From contig NZ_JACOII010000010.1 in NCBI RefSeq assembly GCF_016306625.1, positions 1 through 50,149 on the forward strand: DNA of 50,149 nucleotides. The letters are read 5' to 3'. Positions 30,014-40,114 of this stretch are shown piece after piece. This stretch comes from Xenorhabdus lircayensis (GTDB lineage: Bacteria; Pseudomonadota; Gammaproteobacteria; Enterobacterales; Enterobacteriaceae). Each line of letters begins with the position of its first letter. The stretch's first letter is position 1. The notes beneath the pieces were generated by a model. That model was given only the letters and a program-made list of their open reading frames with translations. It searched no databases and was not told the origin of the DNA. The translations under genes were made by a program, and so were the position numbers.

Positions 30014-30700
30014 CTAAAGATCCGCAAATTCTGCCTGTGTCACGCCACCATAATCATTGATCACTTTCCAGCTCACTTTTCGGGCATTATTTAGCGGCAA
30101 AGGCCAACTTACTTGACCAAAAGGCTTAATCATACCTGCGCGTTTAATATCATGATTATCAACATTAAGAGATGAAAAAGAGATAAAATAAGGTGTAGGA
30201 TTTTCTGCTAACAACAAACCGTTTTCTTGTTTGAATTTTATTTCCTTATAAGCAATCTCCGCCTTTTCTTTCAGTTGAACAGGACGATAAAACAACTTTA
30301 AGCGTGAATTCACGACAATTTGCAACTGATTTAGAGTTGTATCTGAATTCAACGTTTGAGGAATTGACTTGACATTAATCCAAAATATAGATTCTTTATC
30401 CATTGGCAATTGATTTCCGATTTTAACAATACGTAAAATATTTTCATTGTTTGCCGGTAATTTAAATAAAGGTGGTGTTACAACAAAGGGCGTTTTTGTT
30501 TTATCATTTTCATCCTGAATCCAGCTTTGTATTAGATAAACAGCCTCTTTCTCTGGATTATTAATAGAAATAGAAACTTCTTTTTTGTTGCTTAAATAAA
30601 CAATTCGAGTTCCACCAATAATCACGCCCGCAGCGGCAATATTACAACTAAAAAAATATAAAAAAATAACAAACAATATACGGTAACACGACACGGTCAT
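30014..30700 (-). CDS. Periplasmic fimbrial chaperone
   Basis: The start at ATG 30700 (MTVSCYRILF, 228 residues) lies just after GGAG; GTG 30694 or 30712 are alternatives. After a signal peptide (to about AAAG) comes the PapD-type immunoglobulin fold with TRIVYLSNKKEVSISINN (conserved Arg), YLIQSWIQDE, and the N-terminal-domain motif SRLKLFYRP. The second domain includes NPTPYFISFSSL. The chaperone donates a beta-strand to fold pilins and hands them to the usher. Confidence 0.93.
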   Translation of the reverse strand: MTVSCYRILFVIFLYFFSCNIAAAGVIIGGTRIVYLSNKKEVSISINNPEKEAVYLIQSWIQDENDKTKTPFVVTPPLFKLPANNENILRIVKIGNQLPMDKESIFWINVKSIPQTLNSDTTLNQLQIVVNSRLKLFYRPVQLKEKAEIAYKEIKFKQENGLLLAENPTPYFISFSSLNVDNHDIKRAGMIKPFGQVSWPLPLNNARKVSWKVINDYGGVTQAEFADL

Positions 30701-30775
30701 TTCTCCGCCCACTCAGGATTGGTTATATTCAATTGAATAACCCAAGCATCCTTGCTAGGTTTTATCCCCTTCATT

Positions 30776-30815
30776 TTTCAAGTTGCAGCTTTATTGGTTA
30801 CACTGCAACTTGAAA
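30776..30815. repeat. Palindromic intergenic repeat, copy 2
   Basis: The 13-bp arms TTTCAAGTTGCAG and CTGCAACTTGAAA are perfect around a 14-base loop (CTTTATTGGTTACA). It is related to 3064-3098. It sits between the major pilin and the chaperone genes, where a hairpin often lowers downstream expression. Confidence 0.65.
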
Positions 30816-30850
30816 TCTGGTAGATATATAATATTCAGAATATCGAACTA

Positions 30851-31381
30851 TTAATTATAAACTACGGTAAAATTAGTCACCGCATTAGCAGATCCAGGAC
30901 CTACTTTTTCCTTCGTAGCAACATACTTGGCAATAAAACTTAATTCTTGGTCAGCGCCTTTATGAAGCAGATTATGCTCAGAAGCTCCCGCTACAGAAAC
31001 GCGAGTATGAGTATCCGCTTCATAAATACCAATGGCGACACCCGTTGCAGCATTATCTACTTTAGTCAAAGACAAAAGATCTCTGTTATCGCTATCACTA
31101 GGGCCATCAAACTTAATAGTGACATTCTTTTCTTTCATATCTGCCGGGCAATCAACCAATTTAATCTGGAATCTTGTTGGTGCAGCAGTATCATTTACTT
31201 TTTTAAATGAATCTGCACTAACGACGCCCATATTAACGGTTTGATCAGCAGAGTCGCCATGAACCTTACAAGCATTCTGTATTACTTCTCCTTCGAATCT
31301 AATTGTCCCATCCGCCGCATTTGCACTTGTAGCAAATAAAGAAGACACAAAAAGAGAAGAAATAAGCAGCTTAGATTTCAT
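30851..31381 (-). CDS. Major fimbrial subunit (pilin)
   Basis: The start at ATG 31381 (MKSKLLISSLF, 176 residues) is nine bases after GGGG; an upstream ATG (31396) has no ribosome site. A signal peptide ends SANA|ADG. The mature pilin begins GTIRFEGEVIQNACKV, has the disulphide partner in KLVDCPAD, and ends TNFTVVYN, with the penultimate Tyr typical of chaperone-usher pilins. First gene of the operon, therefore most expressed. It belongs to the FimA/MrpA class; no closer name can be given. Confidence 0.9.
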   Translation of the reverse strand: MKSKLLISSLFVSSLFATSANAADGTIRFEGEVIQNACKVHGDSADQTVNMGVVSADSFKKVNDTAAPTRFQIKLVDCPADMKEKNVTIKFDGPSDSDNRDLLSLTKVDNAATGVAIGIYEADTHTRVSVAGASEHNLLHKGADQELSFIAKYVATKEKVGPGSANAVTNFTVVYN

Positions 31382-33007
31382 TAAATTAAACCCCATTAGT
31401 CAATATACAAAAACATTCCTACGACTGATTACAGACGATATGGAAATAAGTTCACTTACTTGATAGACAGTTTCAACGCAACACATCACGCATCTACAAC
31501 AATTGCCTTTTCATCCAAATAAAACAGGCTTACGTCCCCCTACGTGGCCTTTTGTGGGGTTCGTTCGCACATTTAGGATAAGACTAGATCATAATAGCCA
31601 TAATATTACATAGATCAACATAATAATTCGAATAAAATACATACACAGAACTTTATTCTATAATCTTCCTAAATGTTTACTAAATGACATTATATATAGA
31701 TGAAATCAATGAATATCATGCTAAAAATTCATAAATTAAAAAATAATATATAATTAGCAACCTAATAATTATTATCATTATGTACATTTTGACTATGGTT
31801 TTTTTCACTAATGAAATAATTAATTAAGTTATATTTTCTTTACGTTAAAATATGTTTTTAATGTTGATTTATCCTTTATAATTCATATCGATAACAATAA
31901 AAACAAAGAATCAAATGGATGAGAATTAATTGATTAAAGTAAGATAAATGGTCGTTGATACATCTAATAGATTTGAAATGATGAAAGGTAAATAATTTAC
32001 TCATAAATTATACCGGACAGTAATGTAATATACGCAATCCTTCGGCCGTTGGTTGCAAACGAATCACATCAGGCGGAGGAACATCCACCGAAGCGAGGCT
32101 CCCTGCAAACGCTGACAAATATCATCGAAAACAATCAGATTTTCATGCTGGAGAATGATTGAATGCCAATTTCACTAACATTTCCGGCACCCTAAGATTC
32201 ACATACATCAGCGATAATACCGACAATCTGATTCATACCTTCCTCATGAACAACATGATAAAAAACAGAATAATACGAACCACCACGAATTATGAAAACA
32301 CTTATCATTAATAAGGTTTTTTAGACGTATTTGTTTTATCCCAAGTTACTGCTAAGAAGCATAATTTTAATCAATAGAATTGATGCAATCATATAATCTA
32401 TTATATTACACCTATAAAAAGAGAATTTAACTTCAAAATATAACCATTACACGACGAATAAAGCAGATTTAAATACTGAAATACAATCAATCAATTTAGC
32501 TCCTGTTATTTATTTTTTACTGAAAATATCAACTTCAAATGATATTCACATAGGGGTAATAAAAATCGGATAAAAATAATTGGGATATAGGAAAAAAGGT
32601 TAGCAGAAACACTTATTGCTGACTGAACTATGATGGCAATGAAAAATATTCATACTCAGTTTGGGTATTTTTTATTGAAATTAGCAAAATCACTGTAATT
32701 TATTTTTTTAATTTTATAAATTCCGCCATAAAAAAATACACAACCACATGATTTATAAATTAATTTCTTATAACATAACAACAAAATAATCCATTAGTAT
32801 TATTATTGATGGATATAATGTCATATTAAAATCAAATATACGAAATTATTTTCTGAAAATTTCCCATTGATATAAATTCACGCAATACGTATTATTCTGC
32901 CTCTTCAAAAATGAAGAAACAAAAAGTTTTTCTTAATCAAAATTAAATCTCATTCCGTCTAGTTCTGCTGCTTGAAAAATCAATAAGCAGTATAAAAAGG
33001 GGATACC
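31382..33007. other. 1.6-kb AT-rich intergenic region between divergent fimbrial and pga operons
   Basis: It holds the promoters of both operons, which I cannot place confidently, and no intact gene. Most of it is extremely AT-rich. A patch at 32008-32300 is richer in GC and looks like decayed coding sequence. The pgaA leader contains small hairpins (CTGCTT/AAGCAG before the start). No recombinase or invertible element is visible. Confidence 0.55.
32008..32300 (-). pseudogene. Decayed coding remnant, family unknown
   Basis: On the minus strand, short stretches in shifting frames look protein-like: VFYHVVHEEGMNQIVGIIAD, then NLRVPEMLVKLAFNHS, HENLIVFDDICQRLQ, and finally DVIRLQPTAEGLRILHYC before TAA 32008-32010. 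Base composition differs from the AT-rich surroundings. I do not recognise the family. Confidence 0.35.
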
Positions 33008-35512
33008 GTGTCATATCTTTATTTCCGGCCGATGGGCTATCATAGATATCGGTATAAACTGTTATCGTTATTTATATCACTAGGTTGTTTAATAACAACA
33101 AAAGCCGCACAAGCGGATTACGATGCATTAATTCAACAAGCCAGAAATGGTAATACTATCCCCGTGCTTGAATATATTCGTCAGGAAGAAAAACGGCATC
33201 ATCTTTCTTCCTCACAAATTGCCGATGGGTTACAAGTTGCAAGCTGGGCCGGACATGACGACGAAGTCATTTCCCTCTGGCAACGTTACCGGTCAATGGC
33301 TATCCCCGTCAGAGGGATTACGGCCGCTGCACGAGCTTATCGCAATCAACGTCAATGGCCGCAAGCGCTTCAACTGTGGCGCACAGCCCTAATTTTCGAA
33401 GAACAAAACAGTGACATAAAAGCTGGCCTTATCATGACACTCGCTGATGCCAAACAGGACAAAGAAGCCCGCCGTCTGGCAAAGGATTTACTGGCGCACC
33501 AACCCAACGCCGCCAATTACCGTTTAATGGCCTATGTTGATCACGCTGCGGGTCGGCGATGGGATGCCATGCAAATGCTCTCTACCGCTCATGAGCAGTT
33601 TTCCGACAATAAAGACGTGACGCAGGACTATCTATTTAGCCTGAAAAACAGTCGAGTAAGTGGCCCTGCATGGCACTTAGGACAACAATACTCTACGCAA
33701 TTTACCTCCGAACATCTGCGCAGGCTAGAAACCGACGCAGCAGCAGAATTGGTTCGCCTATCGATGATTCCCAATCGTAGCGAAAAGGAGCGGTTTGATA
33801 TCGCCGACAGGGCACTTGCACGCTACGAACATATGCTCAATCAATGGCGTTCCCTACCTGATGCACAACAAGATTACCAACGAACACGTATTGATCGTCT
33901 CGGTGCCCTGCTCGCCCGCTATCGGATGCAAGAAGTCATCGATGAATATCAGACCTTAGAAAAAGAGGGGATAAATATCCCGGAATATGCGCAGAAATGG
34001 GCCTCCTCAGCCTATCTGAATCTACGTCAGCCTGACAAAGCACGGGATATTTTGCGCTCCTTGAATTACCCCAATGGGAGCATTCCATCGGGGGAGAAAG
34101 TATCGTCGGTTGGAAAAGCATCGTTATCCCATATCACTCCAGAGGATGACATCGTCCTTTTCTACGCTGATGTGGAAAGCGAACATCTAGATGAAGCACA
34201 GCAGCTTGCAACCCATATCAAGCAACGCAATGTTTATATGGTCAATGTTTTTGGCTCCCCCCTTCGCGTCCCTAATGATGGTTGGCTACAAGGTCAGCAG
34301 TTTTTGGCTGAGTCCGCACAATTACGTGAAGACCTTCCTGAAGCAGAAAAACGCTTTACCCATTTAGCCCGTACCGCTCCCGGTAATCAGAAATTGCGGG
34401 TTGATTTGGCCGCAATTTGGCTAGATCGTGGCTGGCCGCACCGTGCAGAAAGCGAACTGAAACAGATTGAAGGACTGGATCCCCGCAACCTATCGCTGGA
34501 AATCCAACAGGGTTATACCGCACTTACTCTGCAAGAATGGCACCAGATGGATCTGCTGGCCGATGATGTCATCACCCGCGCGCCAGAAAATATGCTTGCT
34601 AAACGCTTTGACCGCCTGCGCAATGTGCATCATATGTCAGAACTGCGCCTCAAGGTCAATCGGGGCATTGATTCCGATAGTCCGAAAAGCGGTAAGCACA
34701 GTTCAGATATTGATGTTGTACTCTATAGCCCGCCTATTAATGATAATTGGCGCTTATTTGCCGGTGGTGCTTACAACCGCAGTCAATTTTCAGAAGGCCA
34801 AGGTTTGAACCGTGATTTGCGTGGTGGCGTGGAGTGGCGTTCACGGGATCTTTGGCTAGAAGGAGAAGTTGCCGCTCGTGACTACCGTCATGGTGGCAAA
34901 GTAAGCTTACGCATTGCGGGATGGCATGATTTCAATGACCAATGGCGTCTGGGCGGCTCGGCAGAACGTCTTGCCCGTAACACCCCCCTGCGCGCATTGA
35001 GTAATAATATTCACGCCAATGGTGGTCAAATTTATACTCGCTGGAGATACAGCGAACGCAGTCAATGGACAGCGCGTTTTGCCCCTTCATTTTTCTCTGA
35101 TGGCAATCATCGGTTTGAATATGGTATCAACGGCCTCCAGCGCCTATATACCACACCTTACCTTAAGCTTAATGCGACGTTGGAACTGAGCACAACTCAC
35201 AATAGCCATCAACAAAATACCCCTTATTTCAATCCCAAAAGCGATTTTTCGTTCCTGCCTGAACTGGAAGCCGATCACATCATATACCGGCATTATCAAA
35301 CCGTCTGGAGTCAGCAATTGATGGCAGGTGTGGGGCAATATTGGCAGCAAGATCATGGCAATGGCTTGATCACAATGGTGGGATACGGCCAGCGCATTAA
35401 ATGGAATGACGTCATTGATGCAGGAGTGAGGATCACGCTGGATAAACGACCTTACGACGGTAAACGAGAAAGTAATTTGCAAGCTGCTTTTGACTTAATC
35501 TATCGGTTCTAA
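33008..35512 (+). CDS. pgaA: PgaA/HmsH, poly-N-acetylglucosamine export porin
   Basis: The 834-residue precursor starts at GTG 33008, six bases after AAGGGG. A signal peptide (about 17-37, ending AAQA) is followed by a periplasmic tetratricopeptide superhelix (about 38-530; e.g. QARNGNTIPVLEYI, AYLNLRQPDKARDILRSLNY) that binds the deacetylated polymer. The C-terminal 16-strand barrel (about 550-834) ends AAFDLIYRF with a terminal Phe. It is PgaA in E. coli terms and HmsH in Yersinia terms. First gene of pgaABCD. Confidence 0.94.
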   Translation: MSYLYFRPMGYHRYRYKLLSLFISLGCLITTKAAQADYDALIQQARNGNTIPVLEYIRQEEKRHHLSSSQIADGLQVASWAGHDDEVISLWQRYRSMAIPVRGITAAARAYRNQRQWPQALQLWRTALIFEEQNSDIKAGLIMTLADAKQDKEARRLAKDLLAHQPNAANYRLMAYVDHAAGRRWDAMQMLSTAHEQFSDNKDVTQDYLFSLKNSRVSGPAWHLGQQYSTQFTSEHLRRLETDAAAELVRLSMIPNRSEKERFDIADRALARYEHMLNQWRSLPDAQQDYQRTRIDRLGALLARYRMQEVIDEYQTLEKEGINIPEYAQKWASSAYLNLRQPDKARDILRSLNYPNGSIPSGEKVSSVGKASLSHITPEDDIVLFYADVESEHLDEAQQLATHIKQRNVYMVNVFGSPLRVPNDGWLQGQQFLAESAQLREDLPEAEKRFTHLARTAPGNQKLRVDLAAIWLDRGWPHRAESELKQIEGLDPRNLSLEIQQGYTALTLQEWHQMDLLADDVITRAPENMLAKRFDRLRNVHHMSELRLKVNRGIDSDSPKSGKHSSDIDVVLYSPPINDNWRLFAGGAYNRSQFSEGQGLNRDLRGGVEWRSRDLWLEGEVAARDYRHGGKVSLRIAGWHDFNDQWRLGGSAERLARNTPLRALSNNIHANGGQIYTRWRYSERSQWTARFAPSFFSDGNHRFEYGINGLQRLYTTPYLKLNATLELSTTHNSHQQNTPYFNPKSDFSFLPELEADHIIYRHYQTVWSQQLMAGVGQYWQQDHGNGLITMVGYGQRIKWNDVIDAGVRITLDKRPYDGKRESNLQAAFDLIYRF

Positions 35513-35522
35513 AGGATTTTTT

Positions 35523-37559
35523 ATGACACACAACGTTTTTCGCCATTGGTTGATGATATTGGCACTGCTGATTAGCCTGCTCATTCCCCAGCTCCGCATG
35601 ATGGCATATGCAGAAAAACCTGACTTCGTTCCACCAGCACAACGCTCTCTTTCCATGAACGAACGCCCTTGGCCACAAAATGGTTACGTGGTTCTGGCTT
35701 ACCATGATATTGAGGATGATGGTGCTGACCAACGTTTTATGTCAGTCCGTACCAGCGCACTGAACGATCAATTTGCATGGTTGCGGGAAAATGGCTACCA
35801 ACCTGTTACAGTCGATCAAATCCTTACCGCCAATCAGGGAGGTACTCCGTTGCCTCCCAAGGCGGTATTGCTGACTTTCGATGATGGCTATAGCAGCTTT
35901 TACCGCCGAGTCTTTCCTTTACTTAAAGCCTATAATTGGCCAGCAATTCTGGCTCCTGTAGGGATCTGGATCGATGCCCCCGCCGGAAAGCCCGTTAATT
36001 TTGGTGGATTGATGGTGCCACGGGAACGTTTCACCACATGGGAACAAGTCTCCGAAATGTCTCGCTCTGGTTTAGTGGAAATAGGTTCCCACACCTATCA
36101 GCATCATTATGGCGCGGCCGGTAATCCACAAGGAAATACAGAGCCTGCCGCTGCCATTCGTATTTACGATCCGAAAACAGGTAAATATGAAAGTGATCAC
36201 GCGTTTCGCCAACGGATGGAAAAGGACATATCCACGATCACTCAAAGGATCGTCGCCGCCACTGGCAAGCAGCCACGCGTCTGGGTCTGGCCTTATGGCA
36301 TGGATAACGGTGTTACACTGGAGATAGCCAAACGTTACGGCTACAAGATGGCATTGACGCTGGACAATGGGCTGGCGGATGTCAACGACCTTGATAACAT
36401 TCCCCGTATATTGCTCACCAATAACCCTTCTCTGAAAGAGTTCGCCGAACAGGTGATTCAGGTGCAGAATAAGCGCATCTTGCGGATTGCCCACATTGAT
36501 CTGGACTATGTTTATGATCCTGATCCCGTTCAACAGGCCAGCAATCTTGACAAACTCGTACAGCGTATTTCCGATCTCCGCGTCAATACCGTTTTTCTGC
36601 AAGCCTTTGCCGATCCCAAAGGCGATGGCAATGTGCGTGAGCTCTACTTCCCTAATCGCTGGCTACCGATGCGGGCAGATTTATTTAACCGCGTCTCTTG
36701 GCAACTGCACAGTCGATTGAATATTGACGTTTATGCGTGGATGCCAGTTCTGGCATTTGAGCTAGAACCTTCACACCCGCGTGTGATGAGCTATGACGAA
36801 AGTAATAACAAGCTGTTTGTGAATCCAACGCAATACCGTCGCCTGTCTCCCTATAACCCAGATAACCGCCAGAAAATTAAAGAGATTTATCAGGATTTGG
36901 CTGCCCATGCCATTTTTCAGGGCATCCTGTATCACGATGATGCGGTCATGTCGGATTTTGAAGATGCCGGCCCAGATGCCATAAAGGCTTATCAAGCGGC
37001 TGGCTTACCTGCTTCCATCCCAGCCATTCGTCAGGATCCTGAACAATTCACTCGTTGGACTCGTTTCAAAAGCCAATATCTGGTTGCCTTTACCCATGAA
37101 CTAACTCAGGAACTCAAGTCAATACGGGGTTATCAGATCAAAACCGCACGCAATATTTTTGCCATGCCGATTCTGGAGCCGGACAGCGAAGAGTGGTTTG
37201 CCCAAAATCTGGATGATTTCCTCGCTCATTACGATTGGGTTGCCCCGATGGCGATGCCATTGATGGAAAATGTGCCTCTATCAGAAAGCAATCAATGGCT
37301 ATCCCGCCTGGTGAAAATCATTGCACAACGCCCACAAGCGCTAGACAAAACCGTTTTTGAACTCCAATCCGTAGATTGGCGCAAGCCGATGAATAAAAGA
37401 GCGATACCCGGACATCAATTAACAGAATGGATGCGTCAATTACAACTCAATGGTGCGCAGAGTTTTGGTTACTACCCTGATGACTTTCTCAATAATCAAC
37501 CAGAAATAAACCAGGTTCGCCCTGTTCTTTCTCCAGAATGGTATCCACTTAATGATTGA
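35523..37559 (+). CDS. pgaB: PgaB/HmsF, poly-N-acetylglucosamine N-deacetylase
   Basis: The 678-residue protein has a polysaccharide deacetylase domain (about 50-310) with [20 protein letters not shown], the metal/catalytic pair Asp120-Asp121 in LLTFDDGY and [10 protein letters not shown]. The C-terminal glycoside-hydrolase-like domain (about 320-678) contains [24 protein letters not shown] and [16 protein letters not shown]. Partial deacetylation is needed for export. Unlike E. coli PgaB, whose signal ends in a lipobox Cys, this N-terminus ([14 protein letters not shown]) has no Cys, so it may be a soluble periplasmic protein. It overlaps pgaC by 8 bases. Confidence 0.95.
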   Translation: MTHNVFRHWLMILALLISLLIPQLRMMAYAEKPDFVPPAQRSLSMNERPWPQNGYVVLAYHDIEDDGADQRFMSVRTSALNDQFAWLRENGYQPVTVDQILTANQGGTPLPPKAVLLTFDDGYSSFYRRVFPLLKAYNWPAILAPVGIWIDAPAGKPVNFGGLMVPRERFTTWEQVSEMSRSGLVEIGSHTYQHHYGAAGNPQGNTEPAAAIRIYDPKTGKYESDHAFRQRMEKDISTITQRIVAATGKQPRVWVWPYGMDNGVTLEIAKRYGYKMALTLDNGLADVNDLDNIPRILLTNNPSLKEFAEQVIQVQNKRILRIAHIDLDYVYDPDPVQQASNLDKLVQRISDLRVNTVFLQAFADPKGDGNVRELYFPNRWLPMRADLFNRVSWQLHSRLNIDVYAWMPVLAFELEPSHPRVMSYDESNNKLFVNPTQYRRLSPYNPDNRQKIKEIYQDLAAHAIFQGILYHDDAVMSDFEDAGPDAIKAYQAAGLPASIPAIRQDPEQFTRWTRFKSQYLVAFTHELTQELKSIRGYQIKTARNIFAMPILEPDSEEWFAQNLDDFLAHYDWVAPMAMPLMENVPLSESNQWLSRLVKIIAQRPQALDKTVFELQSVDWRKPMNKRAIPGHQLTEWMRQLQLNGAQSFGYYPDDFLNNQPEINQVRPVLSPEWYPLND

Positions 37560-38880
37560 TCGTATTCTTGCTTTTATCGTGCTCTGCCTTGTATTGAGCA
37601 TCCCTCTTGGTATTGCTGTGACCTTTACCGGTGAAGTCATGCTGAACTTTGTCTTTTTCTGGCCGCTGTTCATGTCTGCCATTTGGATCTCAGGGGGAAT
37701 CTATTTCTGGTTCTATCGGGAAAGACATTGGAAAATCGTTGATAAAGAAACCCTGCATCTTGCAGGTGAGCCTCTGATTTCAATTTTAATCCCTTGCTAT
37801 AATGAGGGACCAAATGTTCGCGAAACACTGCTGGCAGCATTGAACCAGCGCTATCCCAATATTGAAGTGATCGCAATCAATGATGGTTCAACCGACAGTA
37901 CCGCTGATGAACTCAATGCCATGGCGAAGCAGCATCAAACCTTGAGAGTCATACACCTGAAACAGAATCAAGGAAAAGCCACCGCTCTTCAGGCAGGTGC
38001 TGCCGCAGCTAACAGTGATTATCTGGTCTGTATTGATGGCGATGCCCTACTGGATCGTGATGCCGCCGTCTGGCTGGTCAAGCCTATGATTGATCACCCC
38101 CGTGTTGGCGCAGTTACTGGCAATCCTCGTGTTCGAACACGATCCACTTTAGTCGGGCGCGTTCAGGTTGGGGAATTTTCCTCCATCATTGGCCTGATCA
38201 AACGTACCCAACGGGTTTATGGCCAAGTATTTACCGTTTCTGGCGTCGTAGCTGCCTTTAACCGCAGGGCGCTTGCTGACGTTGGCTATTGGAGCAATGA
38301 CATGATCACGGAAGATATTGATGTCAGTTGGAAGCTCCAGTTACACCACTGGTCTATCTTCTTCGAACCCCGTGCCATTTGCTGGATCTTGATGCCTGAA
38401 ACCCTGCGTGGATTGTGGAAACAGCGGTTACGCTGGGCACAGGGTGGAGCCGAAGTCTTCCTGAAAAACCTACGTAAACTGTGGTCATGGGAATATCGCC
38501 GCATGTGGGTGTTATTTGCGGAATTCTGCTGTTCTGTTATCTGGTCATTTACGTTTGCCCTTTCCATCATTTTATTTTTTCTCGGCATGCTCATCACATT
38601 ACCGGAGAACATTCGCGTCTATACGCTATTTCCACCCGGATATACGGGATTGGTACTGGCAGCTACCTGCCTGATTCAATTTACCGTCAGTTTAGTGATT
38701 GAACGACGCTATGAAAAACACGTTGCATCATCGCTTTTCTGGGTGATTTGGTATCCGATGGTCTATTGGATGCTAAATCTATTTACGACACTGGTATCTT
38801 TCCCCAAAGTGATGCTCAAGGTACGCAGAAAACGTGCCCGCTGGGAAAGCCCTGATCGGGGAATAGAGAGAATCGAATAA
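37552..38880 (+). CDS. pgaC: PgaC/HmsR, poly-N-acetylglucosamine synthase (GT2)
   Basis: The 442-residue inner-membrane glycosyltransferase has N-terminal membrane segments (about 4-26 and 30-54), a cytoplasmic GT2 domain with [29 protein letters not shown], the acceptor-site TEDIDVSW and the QRLRWAQGG motif, and C-terminal membrane segments (about 325-420). It polymerises UDP-GlcNAc with PgaD. In E. coli the PgaC-PgaD pair is switched on by cyclic-di-GMP, which matters because a diguanylate cyclase gene follows. Its stop shares one base with the pgaD start (TAATG). Confidence 0.96.
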   Translation: MIDRILAFIVLCLVLSIPLGIAVTFTGEVMLNFVFFWPLFMSAIWISGGIYFWFYRERHWKIVDKETLHLAGEPLISILIPCYNEGPNVRETLLAALNQRYPNIEVIAINDGSTDSTADELNAMAKQHQTLRVIHLKQNQGKATALQAGAAAANSDYLVCIDGDALLDRDAAVWLVKPMIDHPRVGAVTGNPRVRTRSTLVGRVQVGEFSSIIGLIKRTQRVYGQVFTVSGVVAAFNRRALADVGYWSNDMITEDIDVSWKLQLHHWSIFFEPRAICWILMPETLRGLWKQRLRWAQGGAEVFLKNLRKLWSWEYRRMWVLFAEFCCSVIWSFTFALSIILFFLGMLITLPENIRVYTLFPPGYTGLVLAATCLIQFTVSLVIERRYEKHVASSLFWVIWYPMVYWMLNLFTTLVSFPKVMLKVRRKRARWESPDRGIERIE

Positions 38881-39305
38881 TGAAAGATCCATTGATTTTT
38901 ACTGAACAAAGATTATCACCTCGCCTGATTGATATCCTGCTGACTATTCTGGCTTGGGTTGGTTTTATCTATTTATTCACGCTGGGATTATTTAACTCCC
39001 CCCATAATGGCCCCAGCCCCTTTACTTCAGTATCCACTTTAGAGCTAGAGTCAATTACTCTTTATATCGCTATTGCCCTATTTAACGCACTCTTGCTCAT
39101 TGGCTGGGCAAAATACAATCAACAACGATTTAGTATAGAACGTCGCCGCCATCAACCCGCTTTAACTCATGCAGAAATGGCAAAAAGTTTTATTTTGGAA
39201 AAAAAATTATTAGATGCCTTAAGACAAAGCAAAGTTTCCAGTATCACTTATGACAATCATGGACATATAATAGGTATCAATGAAAATCCATCAATACAGA
39301 GATAA
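38880..39305 (+). CDS. pgaD: PgaD/HmsS, poly-N-acetylglucosamine synthase accessory subunit
   Basis: The 141-residue protein has two membrane segments (about 17-39 and 62-79) and a charged cytoplasmic tail, the PgaD shape. Sequence conservation in this family is low, so the call leans on position (overlapping the pgaC stop) and topology. The IGWAKYNQQRF stretch after the second segment resembles the W-x-x-Y-N-x-x-RF of PgaD. Last gene of pgaABCD. Confidence 0.88.
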   Translation: MKDPLIFTEQRLSPRLIDILLTILAWVGFIYLFTLGLFNSPHNGPSPFTSVSTLELESITLYIAIALFNALLLIGWAKYNQQRFSIERRRHQPALTHAEMAKSFILEKKLLDALRQSKVSSITYDNHGHIIGINENPSIQR

Positions 39306-39391
39306 CAATCTATTAATCACAAATAGATATTATCCCTCAAAGTTACCAGTTTAATTCCAAATAATACCATTTTGTTAGCAATAGTTTTTAC

Positions 39392-39435
39392 AACCTATCT
39401 CAGCCGGTATCACTAACACCAGGATGGGATAGGTT
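39392..39435. repeat. Inverted repeat between pgaD and yfiR
   Basis: AACCTATC (39392-39399) and GATAGGTT (39428-39435) are complementary. There is no T run, so it is a poor terminator; CCTATCTCA also occurs near 29991, so it may be part of a dispersed repeat. Confidence 0.35.
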
Positions 39436-39512
39436 CTAACTGAGAACATACTTTATCAATAACTTCAACACTATTATTGACATTATATGAAAGGCAAATA
39501 CTGGGACTCGTT

Positions 39513-40109
39513 ATGCAAATGATTGAACGGACTCATCATCTTTGTAAGCGTATTATGTTTAAACGTTGTGTTTCCAGATTATTTCTACGGGTACTGACGA
39601 CCTTGTGCTTAATCAACATGATATGTAATTCAACAGTAATGGCCATGCCTGACACCAATGAAAAGCTAAAACTCAATGAAAATGTGGCACGGGTAGTTTC
39701 TGGGATTATCAGTTATACACACTGGCCTGCCACACCAACCGCCCTGCGTTTATGCCTGGTTCCCCCATCTAATTACATTAGCGTCTTAACCCACATTAAT
39801 ATGATTTCTGATCACACAGAATTGCAAATAGAAACCCTGAATTTCAACGTAGAGCAATTAATAGAAAAATGTGATGTTATTTACTATGGTCAAGTCGAGC
39901 CACAACTCCAACACCAAGTGATTAGCCAAAAAAATGGCAAGCCACTGCTTACTATTGCTGAAAGTAACCCGCACTGTGAAATCGGCAGCGCATTTTGTCT
40001 TAATATTAACAGCACTCAGGCAACATTTAGCCTTAATTTCGATATTCTGACACGCAGTGGCGTACGCGTAAATCCGAACGTCCTGCAATTGGCACGTAAG
40101 GTGGAATAA
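39513..40109 (+). CDS. yfiR: YfiR-family periplasmic repressor of the diguanylate cyclase
   Basis: A DUF4154/YfiR-type protein. I take ATG 39513 (198 residues); ATG 39519 or 39555 are alternatives, as no site has a strong ribosome sequence. After an N-terminal hydrophobic signal (FLRVLTTLCLINMICNSTVMA) come VARVVSGIISYTHWP, LRLCLVPP, CDVIYYG, GKPLLTIAES and FSLNFDILTRSGVRVNPNVL, matching the YfiR order. Known in Pseudomonas and E. coli: YfiR binds the periplasmic part of YfiN and silences it. Six bases separate it from yfiN. Confidence 0.88.
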   Translation: MQMIERTHHLCKRIMFKRCVSRLFLRVLTTLCLINMICNSTVMAMPDTNEKLKLNENVARVVSGIISYTHWPATPTALRLCLVPPSNYISVLTHINMISDHTELQIETLNFNVEQLIEKCDVIYYGQVEPQLQHQVISQKNGKPLLTIAESNPHCEIGSAFCLNINSTQATFSLNFDILTRSGVRVNPNVLQLARKVE

Positions 40110-40114
40110 TCTGT

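Noticed and set aside
31382..33007. A phase-variable inverted promoter for the fimbriae
   Set aside because: No matching inverted repeats flanking the promoter and no recombinase gene in the window.
36072..36602. A 176-codon minus-strand ORF
   Set aside because: Antisense to pgaB, which is fully explained.
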